From positions 1 to 64,000 of the forward strand of contig PNKZ01000016.1 in NCBI GenBank assembly GCA_013822735.1: a DNA stretch of 64,000 nucleotides, read 5' to 3'. Below, piece by piece: positions 36,872-45,788 of this stretch. Under the pieces are notes generated by a model. That model was not told the origin of the DNA and searched no databases. It was given only the letters and a program-made list of their open reading frames with translations. The first letter of the stretch is position 1; the number at the start of each line of letters is the position of its first letter. The stretch comes from Pirellula sp. (GTDB lineage: Bacteria > Planctomycetota > Planctomycetia > Pirellulales > PNKZ01). The translations under genes were made by a program, and so were the position numbers.

Positions 36872-36913
36872 CCCCTCACCCCCGGCCCCTCTCCCGCAAG
36901 GGGCGAGGGGAGG
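36872..36913. repeat. CCCCTC/GAGGGG inverted repeat between convergent genes
   Basis: CCCCTC (36872-36877) pairs with GAGGGG (36905-36910), with inner CCCCT (36886-36890) and AGGGG (36899-36903). Similar sequences are widespread as dispersed repeats in bacterial genomes. Here it sits between the convergent kinase and aldolase genes and could act as a bidirectional terminator. Confidence 0.4.
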
Positions 36914-36945
36914 CGAACCTTCCAACTCTTTACCGACGCGCCGGG

Positions 36946-37740
36946 CTACTTGCCTGCGTAGCCTTCCGGCTTGTCGGGCTTGGCGACGCCGCGGGCCGCT
37001 GCGAGGTGCTGCTTCACGGCGCCGACGAGCATCCACGACGGTTCGCCGATGCAGAGAAAGTTCCACCCTTGTTGGGCGAGCTTCTCCGCGTCGCCGATCA
37101 TCCACATTGGTTTGCCTGCGGCCGCGGCCGTCGACCGCAAATGGGCCAGCGCTTCGAGCAAGACCGGCGCATCCATCACGCCGCAAACGCCGAGTTCGGC
37201 CGAGAGATCATACGGCCCGACGGCGAGCACCGAGGTCATTTCATGCGCCGCGAGCGCTGCGGCGTTTGCCAAGCCGAGCTTGGTTTCCACCTGCGGCATC
37301 ACCAGGAAATGATCTTCGACCGTTTCCTTCCAGGCCGGGTAGCGAAAGTCTTCGACCCAACGATTGCCGACGCCGCCGGGACGACGCCTACCGCGCGGCG
37401 GCATGTGCACCGCATCGCGCACGACGTCGAGATCGGCGGTCGTTTCGACGCTGGCGAGTAAGAAGCCGCAGCAGCCGAGATCGATGGCCAGCCGCAAATT
37501 CGCGTAGTCGTTGGCTCGCGGGCGAATGAGCACCGGGAAATTGAGTCGCCGCCCGGTCGCGCACACTTCGGCGACGAGCTCCGGCCCATGCGGTCCGTGC
37601 TCTTGATCGACGATCAGGTAGTCGAGCCCGGCCCGCTGCGAAAGCTCGACGAGATCGGTCCAAACATGATCGGTCGCCAAGAGGCCGGTCACGAGCTCGC
37701 CCCGCTTTACCCGCTCCAGCAACAATTTCGCCGGCTGCAT
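36946..37740 (-). CDS. HpcH/HpaI-family aldolase
   Basis: A class II (metal-dependent) pyruvate aldolase of 264 residues, in the 2-keto-3-deoxy-sugar-acid or 4-hydroxy-2-oxo-acid aldolase family. The motif YLIVDQEHGPHG is at 42-52, then VLIRPRAND with the substrate-binding Arg. GCCGFLLASVETTADLD and VMPQVETKLGL (metal-ligand Glu) follow, then VLAVGPYDLSAELG (metal-ligand Asp). It would cleave a 2-keto acid to pyruvate and an aldehyde. The substrate may be a deoxy-sugar acid, as the neighbours suggest polysaccharide use (inference). Confidence 0.9.
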   Translation of the reverse strand: MQPAKLLLERVKRGELVTGLLATDHVWTDLVELSQRAGLDYLIVDQEHGPHGPELVAEVCATGRRLNFPVLIRPRANDYANLRLAIDLGCCGFLLASVETTADLDVVRDAVHMPPRGRRRPGGVGNRWVEDFRYPAWKETVEDHFLVMPQVETKLGLANAAALAAHEMTSVLAVGPYDLSAELGVCGVMDAPVLLEALAHLRSTAAAAGKPMWMIGDAEKLAQQGWNFLCIGEPSWMLVGAVKQHLAAARGVAKPDKPEGYAGK

Positions 37741-37754
37741 TTCTATTCCTTTTA

Positions 37755-37860
37755 TTCACCACGGAGGCACAGAGCGACTGGGAGACGGTGAGACTTGGAG
37801 GACTTGGAGAGAGGGGGGATGAAAGTAGGATTTCGGTGTCCGCGTCTCCCGTCTCCCCCT
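37755..37860. repeat. Intergenic repeat-like sequence with GGGAGACG inverted repeat
   Basis: It begins TTCACCACGGAGGCACAGAG, a phrase typical of dispersed intergenic repeats. GGGAGACG (37780-37787) and CGTCTCCC (37843-37850) are perfect inverted arms. No reading frame is convincing. It lies between the aldolase start and the stop of the next gene upstream on the same strand. Confidence 0.35.
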
Positions 37861-37890
37861 CTTCGCACTTCAGGGACACGACACCATGTT

Positions 37891-39387
37891 CTACTGCGCC
37901 GCGTCCGCTTCTTCGAGCAACTTCAGCAGCGGCCGGTAGCCGTATTCGTTCATCACGGCGATGACGCCCCGGTCGCTCGGGCTCCGCGCCACGGCCGCCA
38001 TGGCGTTGCAAGCGTTGGTCACGGAATCGATCGCCTTTTCGAGTTCGGCGATCTGCGTGTCTTTGTCTCCCTTGCGCTTGGCGATACCCGCCTTGCGGAT
38101 CGCCTCGATCGCGTTCATGTACTCGAATGCGAATTCAAAGCGGCGTGCGTAGTACAACGTAAATGTCCTGCCCCCTTCGCGCGCTCGCGTATTCGCCCGA
38201 TACATTTCATTCATGGCGTTGAGATAGCTGGTGCGGGCCTCACCCCACCATGCCGGCGGGGGTTCGTCAGAGTCGAAATGCATTAACAGCATTTGCGGTC
38301 TGACCGCGGTAACGTCCGAGGCTTCGTAGTGGTCTATCAGAGCGGGAACACGCCATTCGAATTCCGCGGCCGCGACGACGCGCGGAGCAACGTCCGTCCC
38401 GCAGATCGGGTTGAGCAAGTCTTCGTAAACTTGGAGCACGCCGTAGCCACTCCGCCCAGCGCTCACTCGCCGTGACACGTTCGTTCTCCAATCCGGCAAC
38501 CGAGGAAGCAAGGAAACCAGGTGGACTTTATCTTCGACGCGCTTTTCGAAGGGCTTGACGACGATTCCGACTTCGTTGCCGGCCGCGACGATTTCATCGA
38601 TCAGTCGTTCGGCGCGCATCCTTCGGCCGGCGTCGGAAGTCTGTGATGCAAATTCAGGATTGTCGAAAAACTTCTCTCCTTTGAAGGCAGCTCGTCCCGC
38701 GGTATCGCCGGTCGTTGCGATGAGCGGACCGGAGTACGGTCGCCCCTGCTTCCATTCGCCGACGTTCAAGTCGACTTCCGTCGCCGCCGTGTCCTTTGCT
38801 AGGTGGCGAAGATAAACCCGAAACTCGTTCAAACCCCAGGTGCCGTGACCGAGCGGAGAGGTGTCACCCAAGACTTTACGTTTGAAGTAGACAGAAGTAG
38901 GCCCGGCAGATTTCGATTTGAAGTCGAAGTGATTTAACGAAAACTCAGGTGAAGTAGAAGGATACAAGTCGCCGAGATCGTTAAAGTTGCGAATTCCAAA
39001 CGACTCACCGAACTCGCGTACTGCCCACAAGACGGCGCGTGCGTCGCCTCCAGCGACGACCAGAGCCGACTTGCCTTCCAGGGGGATGCTCTTTAGCAAT
39101 ATCTCGTTCTCTTTGAGAGCCGGAATTGTCGGAGCATGCTTCGCGATAAACGCGTTCGAACCGTTCGTCCCCACGAAAACAAGATGGGAGCCGCCATTGG
39201 GCAGCATCACGCCGATGCGGACTTCTGCGTCGAACAGCTTCTTGAGTTGGCCGGCCATTTCCTCGGCCGCGAACTTTTCCAGCGGGTCGGCTTTTTCCCC
39301 GATGACGATGTCGACGGTCGGACCGACGGCGTAGGCCGCTGAGGTGATTGCGGCGCAAGCGATGGCGAACAGTGCGGTGCGAAGCAT
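37891..39387 (-). CDS. Exported protein with glycosidase-N-terminal-like domain
   Basis: A 498-residue protein with a signal peptide (MLRTALFAIACAAITSAAYA). Residues 25-150 (IVIGEKADPLEKFAAEEMAGQLKKL, LVFVGTNGSN, LVVAGGDARAVLWAVREFGE) resemble the small domain that precedes catalytic domains in GH67/GH115 and related DUF4838-type proteins. The remainder has Trp- and Glu-rich helical segments without a recognised catalytic motif. It is 44 bases after the propeller gene with EF-hands on the same strand. A role in glycan handling is inferred, not shown. Confidence 0.65.
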   Translation of the reverse strand: MLRTALFAIACAAITSAAYAVGPTVDIVIGEKADPLEKFAAEEMAGQLKKLFDAEVRIGVMLPNGGSHLVFVGTNGSNAFIAKHAPTIPALKENEILLKSIPLEGKSALVVAGGDARAVLWAVREFGESFGIRNFNDLGDLYPSTSPEFSLNHFDFKSKSAGPTSVYFKRKVLGDTSPLGHGTWGLNEFRVYLRHLAKDTAATEVDLNVGEWKQGRPYSGPLIATTGDTAGRAAFKGEKFFDNPEFASQTSDAGRRMRAERLIDEIVAAGNEVGIVVKPFEKRVEDKVHLVSLLPRLPDWRTNVSRRVSAGRSGYGVLQVYEDLLNPICGTDVAPRVVAAAEFEWRVPALIDHYEASDVTAVRPQMLLMHFDSDEPPPAWWGEARTSYLNAMNEMYRANTRAREGGRTFTLYYARRFEFAFEYMNAIEAIRKAGIAKRKGDKDTQIAELEKAIDSVTNACNAMAAVARSPSDRGVIAVMNEYGYRPLLKLLEEADAAQ

Positions 39388-39431
39388 GGGCGTGGCGCGA
39401 TTGGGCGGGTTGAGTATCGGAAGGCGCGGCG

Positions 39432-40907
39432 TTACTTATCGGCGAAGCAGAGGAGCGAATTCTTCGTGCGGACGAAGATGCGGCCGTTGGAGATGGCAGG
39501 CGTGGCGATGCAGGAATCGCCCATGTCGTTGCGGGCCAGGATTTCCAGCTCCGGCCCGGCTTTCAAAACGGAGACGAAGCCGTTCTCGCCGGTGACGAAA
39601 ATCTTGCCGTCGCCGGCGATCGGCGAAGCGTAGTAGTCGCCGGCGTTGCGAATGCGCTTGAGTTCCCAACTCGTCTTGCCGGCCGCGACTTCGAAGCTGC
39701 TCGCGATGCCTCCCTTCTTCACGACGAAGAGTTGATCGGCAAAGACCACGGGCGACGAAAGATTCGAGGGGCTTTTGTTGCGGATGTCCCACAGCACGTG
39801 CGTCTTGGTGACGTCGCCCGACCCGCCGCCCCGGATGGCTTGGATCGTCGTGCCGCCGCCGACCATGTTGTCGGGCGATTGAAAGGCCGTGTCGAGCTCC
39901 GCTTCGCGGATGACGCCGTCGCCGTCTTTGTCCGATTGTTTGAAGCGCGCGAGGAACTCCTTCGGCACTTCGGCCGCCGCAAGTTCGCCGTTTTGATTGG
40001 TGTCGAGCCATTCCAAGAGCGCGAACTTGAGCGTGCGCGTTTCGTCGCCGTAGCTTTGCACGGAGACGTAGATGATGTCGTCGCGGACGACCGGCGAGGT
40101 CATCACCGTGCGCGGCATCGTGTTGCAGGTCCAAACTTCCTTGCCGGTCGCCGGATCGTAACCTTTCAGCTTGCCCGAGCCGGCGAGCACGAGATCGGTC
40201 CGGCCGCCGGCGGTGCAAAACACCGGCACGGCGTAACCTGCCAACATGTCGGGCCGCGCGGCTTGCCAGCGGAGTTTGCCGGTGTCGGCGTCGACGGCGA
40301 AGAGCGTTGGCGCGAGGTCGTCGTCTTGGCAGAAGTACACCGTGTTGTCGTGGACCACGGGGGACATCGCGGCGCCCCAGTCCATGAGGTAGGCCGGCTT
40401 CGGCAGTTCGTACTTCCAAAGCTGCTTGCCGTCTGCCGCATCGAAGGCGAGGAGGCCGAGCGTGCTGAAGTAGGCGTAAACGCGTTGTCCGTCGGAGCAC
40501 GGCGTCGACGAGGCGTGGCTATTCGGCGGCGTGATGCGCGGGAGCTTGCCCGTGGCGAGATCGGTGTGCCAGAGCTCCTTGCCCGTCGCGACGTCGTACG
40601 CGAGGAGGCTGAACTGCTCGTCGCCGCTCATCGCGGTCGTGAAGCACCGGTCGCCGACGACAATGGGGCAGCCGATGCCGTCGCCGAGCTTCACGCTCCA
40701 GGCAAGCTTGTCGTCGATCGAGAATTCGGCAGGCAGCGGATTGGTTTCGGTCGACACGCCCGAGGCGTTGGGGCCGCGAAATTGCGGCCAGTCGTCGGCC
40801 GCGGCGATCGCCGCAGCGAGGCAGATAAAGAATAAGGAGATGGGGAGACCGGAGGAGAAATGGAGGTGAAAGAAAAGTGATTGAGTCGTTCGTTTAGATT
40901 GCGACAT
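39432..40907 (-). CDS. PQQ-like beta-propeller with inserted EF-hand pair
   Basis: A 491-residue exported protein. Signal segment near 16-35 (LPISLFFICLAAAIAAA), then DDWPQFRGPNASG, the family hallmark of planctomycete propellers. Blades show DVATGKELWH, DAADGKQLWK, DADTGKLRW and DPATGKEVW. Between blades, residues about 309-360 carry two EF-hand loops, DTNQNGELAAAE and DKDGDGVIREAE. Of three consecutive ATGs, the last (40907) has GAGG 6 bases upstream. Calcium binding may stabilise or regulate it (inference). Confidence 0.88.
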   Translation of the reverse strand: MSQSKRTTQSLFFHLHFSSGLPISLFFICLAAAIAAADDWPQFRGPNASGVSTETNPLPAEFSIDDKLAWSVKLGDGIGCPIVVGDRCFTTAMSGDEQFSLLAYDVATGKELWHTDLATGKLPRITPPNSHASSTPCSDGQRVYAYFSTLGLLAFDAADGKQLWKYELPKPAYLMDWGAAMSPVVHDNTVYFCQDDDLAPTLFAVDADTGKLRWQAARPDMLAGYAVPVFCTAGGRTDLVLAGSGKLKGYDPATGKEVWTCNTMPRTVMTSPVVRDDIIYVSVQSYGDETRTLKFALLEWLDTNQNGELAAAEVPKEFLARFKQSDKDGDGVIREAELDTAFQSPDNMVGGGTTIQAIRGGGSGDVTKTHVLWDIRNKSPSNLSSPVVFADQLFVVKKGGIASSFEVAAGKTSWELKRIRNAGDYYASPIAGDGKIFVTGENGFVSVLKAGPELEILARNDMGDSCIATPAISNGRIFVRTKNSLLCFADK

Positions 40908-41023
40908 CATCATCCTCTCGACAGTGCGATATCCCCTGCCCTTCCTCGCTTGGAAAGACTCGTTGCGCATGATAAGCGGCTGCGCGGAGGGAAGCAACGC
41001 GATGATCGCGCGGCACCCCGAAG

Positions 41024-42052
41024 CTACGTGCCGCGTCGCACCGATTCTATCAAACCGGCCGCCGTGTCATAAAACATCGCTCGAATTTGCTCGGGTGTTT
41101 GGCCGAGCCGGCGCGAGGCGCGCTTCATGGCGCGTAGTTGTTCGTAACGCGTGAAGGTCATCCGGCCGTCGCAATGCACGAGGCTCAGCGATTGGTTTGT
41201 TTCCGAAAGGTAGGCCCAAGCGTAACCGAACGCGATGTACTTGCCGCGCAGGACGCCGACCGGCACGTCGTCGCTGCCGTACATCACGCGCTCGTGGCCG
41301 ACGTTGGAAAGCAGCGCGTCGATCGCATCCGTTTCGCAGACGCTGGAGACGTCGTACCAAATGTTCGGCAACTTGCGCAAGGTCGGCGCGGCCTTCTCGA
41401 TCGCCCAATGCGAATAGCTCCGGGCACAATGGGCGAGGATCCAGTGCACGCGCGGATATTTTGCGGAAAGTTCGGCGAGATCGCGGAGGTTTTCCGGGTC
41501 GGCGATGGCGTCGCGCTTCGAGATGTGCATCATCACGATCAGCCCGCGGCGATCGGCAATGGCCAGGAAGCGTTCGGGGAGGAAATCGGTGATGCGGCAT
41601 TCGGCGGCGTCGCCGGTCGAGGAATAGAAACGATACGGTTTGAAACCGAGATGCCCGTGAAGGTCTAGCTCCGCTTCCGCTTCTTCGTCGCTCATCCGCG
41701 GATGCACGAGCATCAGCGACGCCGACGCCGGGTCCTTCGCGCTCTCGCGGGCCACCCATTGGTTCGACGCGTCGAAATCGCACGGATAGGGAAACGGAAA
41801 CGGGAACGAGAGCCGGCTCACCTGCCGGCCCGGCATGAGTGCCGCATCGACGGTTTGCGCAAGTTCGTAAGGAACGTCGACCCAATCGTCACCGACGAAC
41901 TTCTTGTAAGGGCCGGCGTCGCGATTCGGGTCGAGATTGAATTGGAAGCGATAGAGATGTGTGTGCACGTCGAATACGCGCTCGGGGACGTACTCGTCGA
42001 GCTCATCGCGCCAGATGCGTCGGTCGACGTCGTTAAGTTCGAGCGATTTCAT
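41024..42052 (-). CDS. Amidohydrolase-2-type TIM-barrel hydrolase
   Basis: A 342-residue metal-dependent hydrolase or decarboxylase of the amidohydrolase_2 family. The metal site DVHTH is at 28-32. Later ligands are His in VMMHISKRD and His in WILAHCARS, with Asp in MYGSDDVPVG. Substrates of the family include carboxylic acids and lactones. Its ATG overlaps the aminotransferase stop (TAATG), so the two are translationally coupled and probably act in one pathway. Confidence 0.87.
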   Translation of the reverse strand: MKSLELNDVDRRIWRDELDEYVPERVFDVHTHLYRFQFNLDPNRDAGPYKKFVGDDWVDVPYELAQTVDAALMPGRQVSRLSFPFPFPYPCDFDASNQWVARESAKDPASASLMLVHPRMSDEEAEAELDLHGHLGFKPYRFYSSTGDAAECRITDFLPERFLAIADRRGLIVMMHISKRDAIADPENLRDLAELSAKYPRVHWILAHCARSYSHWAIEKAAPTLRKLPNIWYDVSSVCETDAIDALLSNVGHERVMYGSDDVPVGVLRGKYIAFGYAWAYLSETNQSLSLVHCDGRMTFTRYEQLRAMKRASRRLGQTPEQIRAMFYDTAAGLIESVRRGT

Positions 42053-43380
42053 TACCGCACCAGCCGTTGAAACGGTTCGTCCTGCAACTTGCTTTCGACC
42101 AGCCTGTCGAGCGAACCTTCGTCGAGGCCGCGCTTCATCAAGGTAAAGGTCTCACGGGCTGCGGTCGCAGTTTGCTCAAGCTCCGCGTCGCCTTGAGCGC
42201 CGTTGAGGTAGAACGACGCGTAGCCGTGGCAGCCGCGCTTGGCCATCTCTTGAATATAGAGAGTCGTCAGTTGCTTGCGCGTCGCGGCGTCGTTGCCCGG
42301 CATCTGCAGGTGCGGGTGTACCGGAAGGCCGCCGCAGTGCACGTCGAGGCCGACCTCGGCGGCTACCGCGTTGAGCCGCGCTTGCAGACGGCCGCCGAAT
42401 TCGTGCAGGTACCCGGCCGTGCCGCGGCGGCGAAGTTCGCGAATGGTCGTGAGGGCGGCAACCAGTCCGATCGCGTCGCTCCAGTAAGTGCTGGAGATGA
42501 ACATCCGCGCGGCCGGCGCCATCACGTCGCGCTTGCCGACGACCATGCCCATGGGGTAACCGTTGGAGACGCTCTTGGCGAGCACGGCCATGTCGGGGAC
42601 GACTCCGGTGAAGCCTTGGGCGCACTGCATGCCGAAGCGAAAGCCGGCCGAAACCTCGTCGAAGATGAGGATCGCCCCATGCTCGCGGCAAAGCTGGGCG
42701 ACGCCCGCCAAGTATCCTTCGGGGGGCAGCTGCGAACGGAGCGGCTCCATGATGACGCAGGCGACCTCGCCGCGCCGCCGGTCGAAGGCCTCGCCGAGCG
42801 CCGTGAGGTCGCCGTACGGAAACGGTATCGACGTGCCTGCCAATCCGCGTGGCACGCCGATCGGTTCGATGCCGGGTAGCAGGTGGGCGTCGAGCGAGCT
42901 GTCGCCCGCGAGATTAGCGGCCAAGTACCAGTCGTGCCAACCGTGATAGCCGCAGAAGAGCACGGTATCGCGCCCCGTTACGCCCCGGGCAATTCGCACG
43001 GCCACGGTGCATGCTTCGCCGCCGCATTTCGTATAGCGGACCATTTCGGCGCAGGGAATCGTGCGGACGAGTTCCTCGGCGAGTTCCACTTCGAGCTCGG
43101 AGCTGATCGAGAAGTTGACGCCCCGGCCGATCTGCTCGCGCACGGCGTCGTCGACCACGTCGTCGCAGTAGCCGAGGATGATCGCGGCAATGCCGCTGGC
43201 CCAATCGATGTACTCATGGCCGTCGACGTCCCAAATGCGGGCCCCTTTCCCGCGCACGGCGTACACGGGGCTCGTTCCTTCGGCAAACCGCGACGGCCGG
43301 CGACTCACCAATTGCGTGCCGCCGGGAATCAGTTGCTTCGCGCGCTCGTAGAGCTCGGTCGACTTCGGTACTCGCGACAT
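42052..43380 (-). CDS. Class III PLP-dependent aminotransferase, GSA-aminotransferase-like
   Basis: A 442-residue cytoplasmic aminotransferase. The opening LIPGGTQLVSRRP and ARIWDVDGHEYIDW match glutamate-1-semialdehyde-type enzymes. CGGEACTVAVRIAR, YHGWHDWY, IFDEVSAGFRF (Asp241, PLP N1) and LAKSVSNGYPMG with the Schiff-base Lys269 follow. The active-site sequence differs from true HemL (GKIIGGGLPVG), so an amino-sugar or similar substrate is more likely than haem synthesis. It is coupled to the amidohydrolase and lies 17 bases after the sulfatase stop. Confidence 0.88.
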   Translation of the reverse strand: MSRVPKSTELYERAKQLIPGGTQLVSRRPSRFAEGTSPVYAVRGKGARIWDVDGHEYIDWASGIAAIILGYCDDVVDDAVREQIGRGVNFSISSELEVELAEELVRTIPCAEMVRYTKCGGEACTVAVRIARGVTGRDTVLFCGYHGWHDWYLAANLAGDSSLDAHLLPGIEPIGVPRGLAGTSIPFPYGDLTALGEAFDRRRGEVACVIMEPLRSQLPPEGYLAGVAQLCREHGAILIFDEVSAGFRFGMQCAQGFTGVVPDMAVLAKSVSNGYPMGMVVGKRDVMAPAARMFISSTYWSDAIGLVAALTTIRELRRRGTAGYLHEFGGRLQARLNAVAAEVGLDVHCGGLPVHPHLQMPGNDAATRKQLTTLYIQEMAKRGCHGYASFYLNGAQGDAELEQTATAARETFTLMKRGLDEGSLDRLVESKLQDEPFQRLVR

Positions 43381-43397
43381 CCGCTGAGACCCCTGTA

Positions 43398-45182
43398 CTA
43401 CTTTTTTGTGACGTACGCGAAGTACGCCCCGCAAAGCTGCTTACCGTCGGCATCGTAGAACCAAGACTGCATCACGGTCTTGCCGGCCGATAGCGACGTG
43501 CGAAAGGTGATCGCTTTGTCATCGCCCGACACCGGCTGCGATTCGTCGAAGCCCGCGCCGATTTGCAGTCGGGCCGTACGGATAGGCAGCGCCTTGCCTG
43601 CCGGAAGCGGCTGGCCGACCACGGCTTGAAACTTCGGCACGCCGCCGGCGATGGGGGCGTCGGCCTCGCGCGGCCAGCGGCGTAGCTCAATTTCGTACTC
43701 CCCCGGCTGCTCCACCAACAGATGCCACGACGAGTTCTCGTTCAGACCCTCGCGAAGGTTCTTCATGTTGTCGCAGTAGACGTTCGTCCAATCGGCGGCT
43801 GTAAGCGTCGTCGGGTTCTCCTGCGGGGCGCCGATGCTGATCGGGCTGAAGTCCTGCAGCCGCGGCTCAATCTGAGCCCACCACTTCTCGTAATGCTCAC
43901 GCAGTTGACGGACGATCTCCGGATGCGCCGCGGCAACGTCCTTCTCTTGCGCCAAGTCCTCGCCGACGTCGTACAGTTCCTTGCCGTGCACGAGTCGCCA
44001 CTTGTCGCGCAGGACGCACGAATCCCACTTCTCCGGATTCTGGCCATACTGCACGACGAAGGTTCGCTCCGGCAGTCGCTCCCTCGCGCCGCTCAGCAGC
44101 GGCAGCAACGTCGTGCCGTCAAGTCGGGCGTCGGTCGGCAGCCTAACCTGACATGCATCAGCCAGCGTCGGTAGGAGGTCCTGAACTTGCGTCAAAGTTC
44201 CGATATCGTGCGGCTTCCAGCCCGCCGCCGGCCAGCGGATGTAGCAAATCGCCCGATGCCCGCCGTCGTAATACTCCGTCTTGTGCCCGCGCATGCCGGC
44301 GTTGAAAGTCTTCACGCCTGCGGTGCCGCCGTTGTCGTTGAAGTAGACGACGATCGTGTTGTCGTGCAATTTCGTCTCATGTAGAAACGAGTCCAGTCGG
44401 CCGAGGTTCTCGTCGAGGTTCGCAATCATCCCGAAGAACGCGTCGGGCCCCTTCCCTTTGTACGGCGCGCGATATTCATCTGCCACCCAGTGCGGGCCGT
44501 GCGGCGCGTTGGTCGGCAGATACACGAAGAACGGCTCCTGCTTCGCGCTCGAAGCGCGCATGTAGTTCATCGCCAAGTCGAACCAAACGTCGGTGCAGTA
44601 GCCGGGAAACTTTTCGACCGGGCCGCCGTTGCGCGAGTACCGGCCGTCGAAACAGTCGTTGAGCCAAACGTCGGCCATCGACGTGATGCCCCAGCCCAGG
44701 TGATACACGGTTTCTTCGAAGCCGCGCTGGTGCGGCAGGTTCGGATAACTGTCGCCGAGATGCCATTTGCCGAAGTGCCCGGTGCGATACCCGGCGGCCC
44801 GAAAAATCTCCGGCATCGTCGGCGTGCCGCGGCGAATAAACGATCGCCCGGCGCACACGCTAGACGCCCCGCTCCGCAAGCAGTCGAGTCCGGTTAGGAG
44901 CTGCCCCCGTGTCGGCGTGCACATCGGCGCGACATGGAAGTCGGTGAGCCGAATGCTTTCGCCGTGGAGCTTGTCGAGGTTCGGCGTCTTGAGCACCGGG
45001 TTGCCGTGCGCCGAAACGTCGCCGTAGCCCTGGTCGTCGCTGAGGATGACGAGCACGTTGGGACGCTGCGGCGACGGCGCGCCGTCGGCGGCGCGGCTGA
45101 TGCCGGTCGCTTCGTGAAAGGGAAGCAACGCGAAGACGAGGAAGGCGATCCATCGGCGAGCGGAACGTGTCGTCGTTACCAT
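43398..45182 (-). CDS. Formylglycine-dependent sulfatase (arylsulfatase family)
   Basis: A 594-residue exported type I sulfatase. Signal peptide to about residue 32. The first metal motif is LVILSDDQGYGD (Asp49, Asp50). The formylglycine signature CTPTRGQLLTG has Cys88, the residue oxidised by the maturase. GHFGKWHLG, TNAPHGPH and VYFNDNGG follow. The C-terminal part from about 450 is a beta-rich domain of likely binding function. It would remove sulfate esters from polysaccharides. No maturase gene is visible. It begins the set sulfatase-aminotransferase-amidohydrolase on one strand. Confidence 0.94.
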   Translation of the reverse strand: MVTTTRSARRWIAFLVFALLPFHEATGISRAADGAPSPQRPNVLVILSDDQGYGDVSAHGNPVLKTPNLDKLHGESIRLTDFHVAPMCTPTRGQLLTGLDCLRSGASSVCAGRSFIRRGTPTMPEIFRAAGYRTGHFGKWHLGDSYPNLPHQRGFEETVYHLGWGITSMADVWLNDCFDGRYSRNGGPVEKFPGYCTDVWFDLAMNYMRASSAKQEPFFVYLPTNAPHGPHWVADEYRAPYKGKGPDAFFGMIANLDENLGRLDSFLHETKLHDNTIVVYFNDNGGTAGVKTFNAGMRGHKTEYYDGGHRAICYIRWPAAGWKPHDIGTLTQVQDLLPTLADACQVRLPTDARLDGTTLLPLLSGARERLPERTFVVQYGQNPEKWDSCVLRDKWRLVHGKELYDVGEDLAQEKDVAAAHPEIVRQLREHYEKWWAQIEPRLQDFSPISIGAPQENPTTLTAADWTNVYCDNMKNLREGLNENSSWHLLVEQPGEYEIELRRWPREADAPIAGGVPKFQAVVGQPLPAGKALPIRTARLQIGAGFDESQPVSGDDKAITFRTSLSAGKTVMQSWFYDADGKQLCGAYFAYVTKK

Positions 45183-45268
45183 GCGAAACTCACGCGGGAG
45201 GCGGGCCGTGAACAGTGGAATGCCGGTGTTCTAGCCCACTTTCGGCGCGAGTGCCATATCCGCCGCGG

Positions 45269-45721
45269 CTACCGTGCCGATTCTTGCAAGCGTTCGACGA
45301 GGGCGACGAGCAACACATCCAGCGCCGCAATCGTGTCGGCAGGCTCCGAGCAATCCAAGTCGTGCACGTGCCAGAACTCGACTTCGCCGAGCCGCGCGGG
45401 AAAATCACGCTCGACCATGGCCCGATGCTCGGCTTCTTTCACGGCCACAACCAACCCCGCCGCGGCAAAGTCGGCATCGGTCACGGCGATCGGCTCGCGC
45501 AAATGCGGAGCGGGATCGATCCCGCGCATGCCCAACGCCTGGTGCGTGTGTTGCGAAAGCGGACCCACGTTCCTCGGGCTCGGCGCCAACCCGCGCGAGG
45601 TCGCCTTCCAAGGCAAGCCGCGCTCGCGCGCCAACTCGTTAAACACGATCTCCGCATAACGGCTGCGGTAATAATTGCCGGTGCAAAGAAAGAGCACCGT
45701 CGTCCGCTCGGCATCACTCAC
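45269..45721 (-). CDS. Low-molecular-weight phosphotyrosine phosphatase-like protein
   Basis: A protein of 150 residues with the phosphatase P-loop near the N-terminus: VLFLCTGNYYRSRYAE, giving Cys13-x5-Arg19. The general-acid region is near HVHDLDCSEP. The loop sequence TGNYY differs from the classical C(V/L)GN(I/M)CRS form. The start is GTG 45721 with GAGGAG 9 bases upstream; the longer frame to 45886 lies partly in the neighbouring gene. It could be a protein phosphatase or an arsenate-reductase-like enzyme. Confidence 0.8.
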   Translation of the reverse strand: MSDAERTTVLFLCTGNYYRSRYAEIVFNELARERGLPWKATSRGLAPSPRNVGPLSQHTHQALGMRGIDPAPHLREPIAVTDADFAAAGLVVAVKEAEHRAMVERDFPARLGEVEFWHVHDLDCSEPADTIAALDVLLVALVERLQESAR

Positions 45722-45788
45722 AGTCGTCGACTCCTCGGAAAGGTCAGTTCGGCATTCTACTCGTTTAGGTATATCCGAACGTCTGCCA

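Noticed and set aside
42067-42879. A 270-codon plus-strand frame
   Set aside because: Antisense to the class III aminotransferase, whose PLP motifs are intact. No domain is seen in the shadow.
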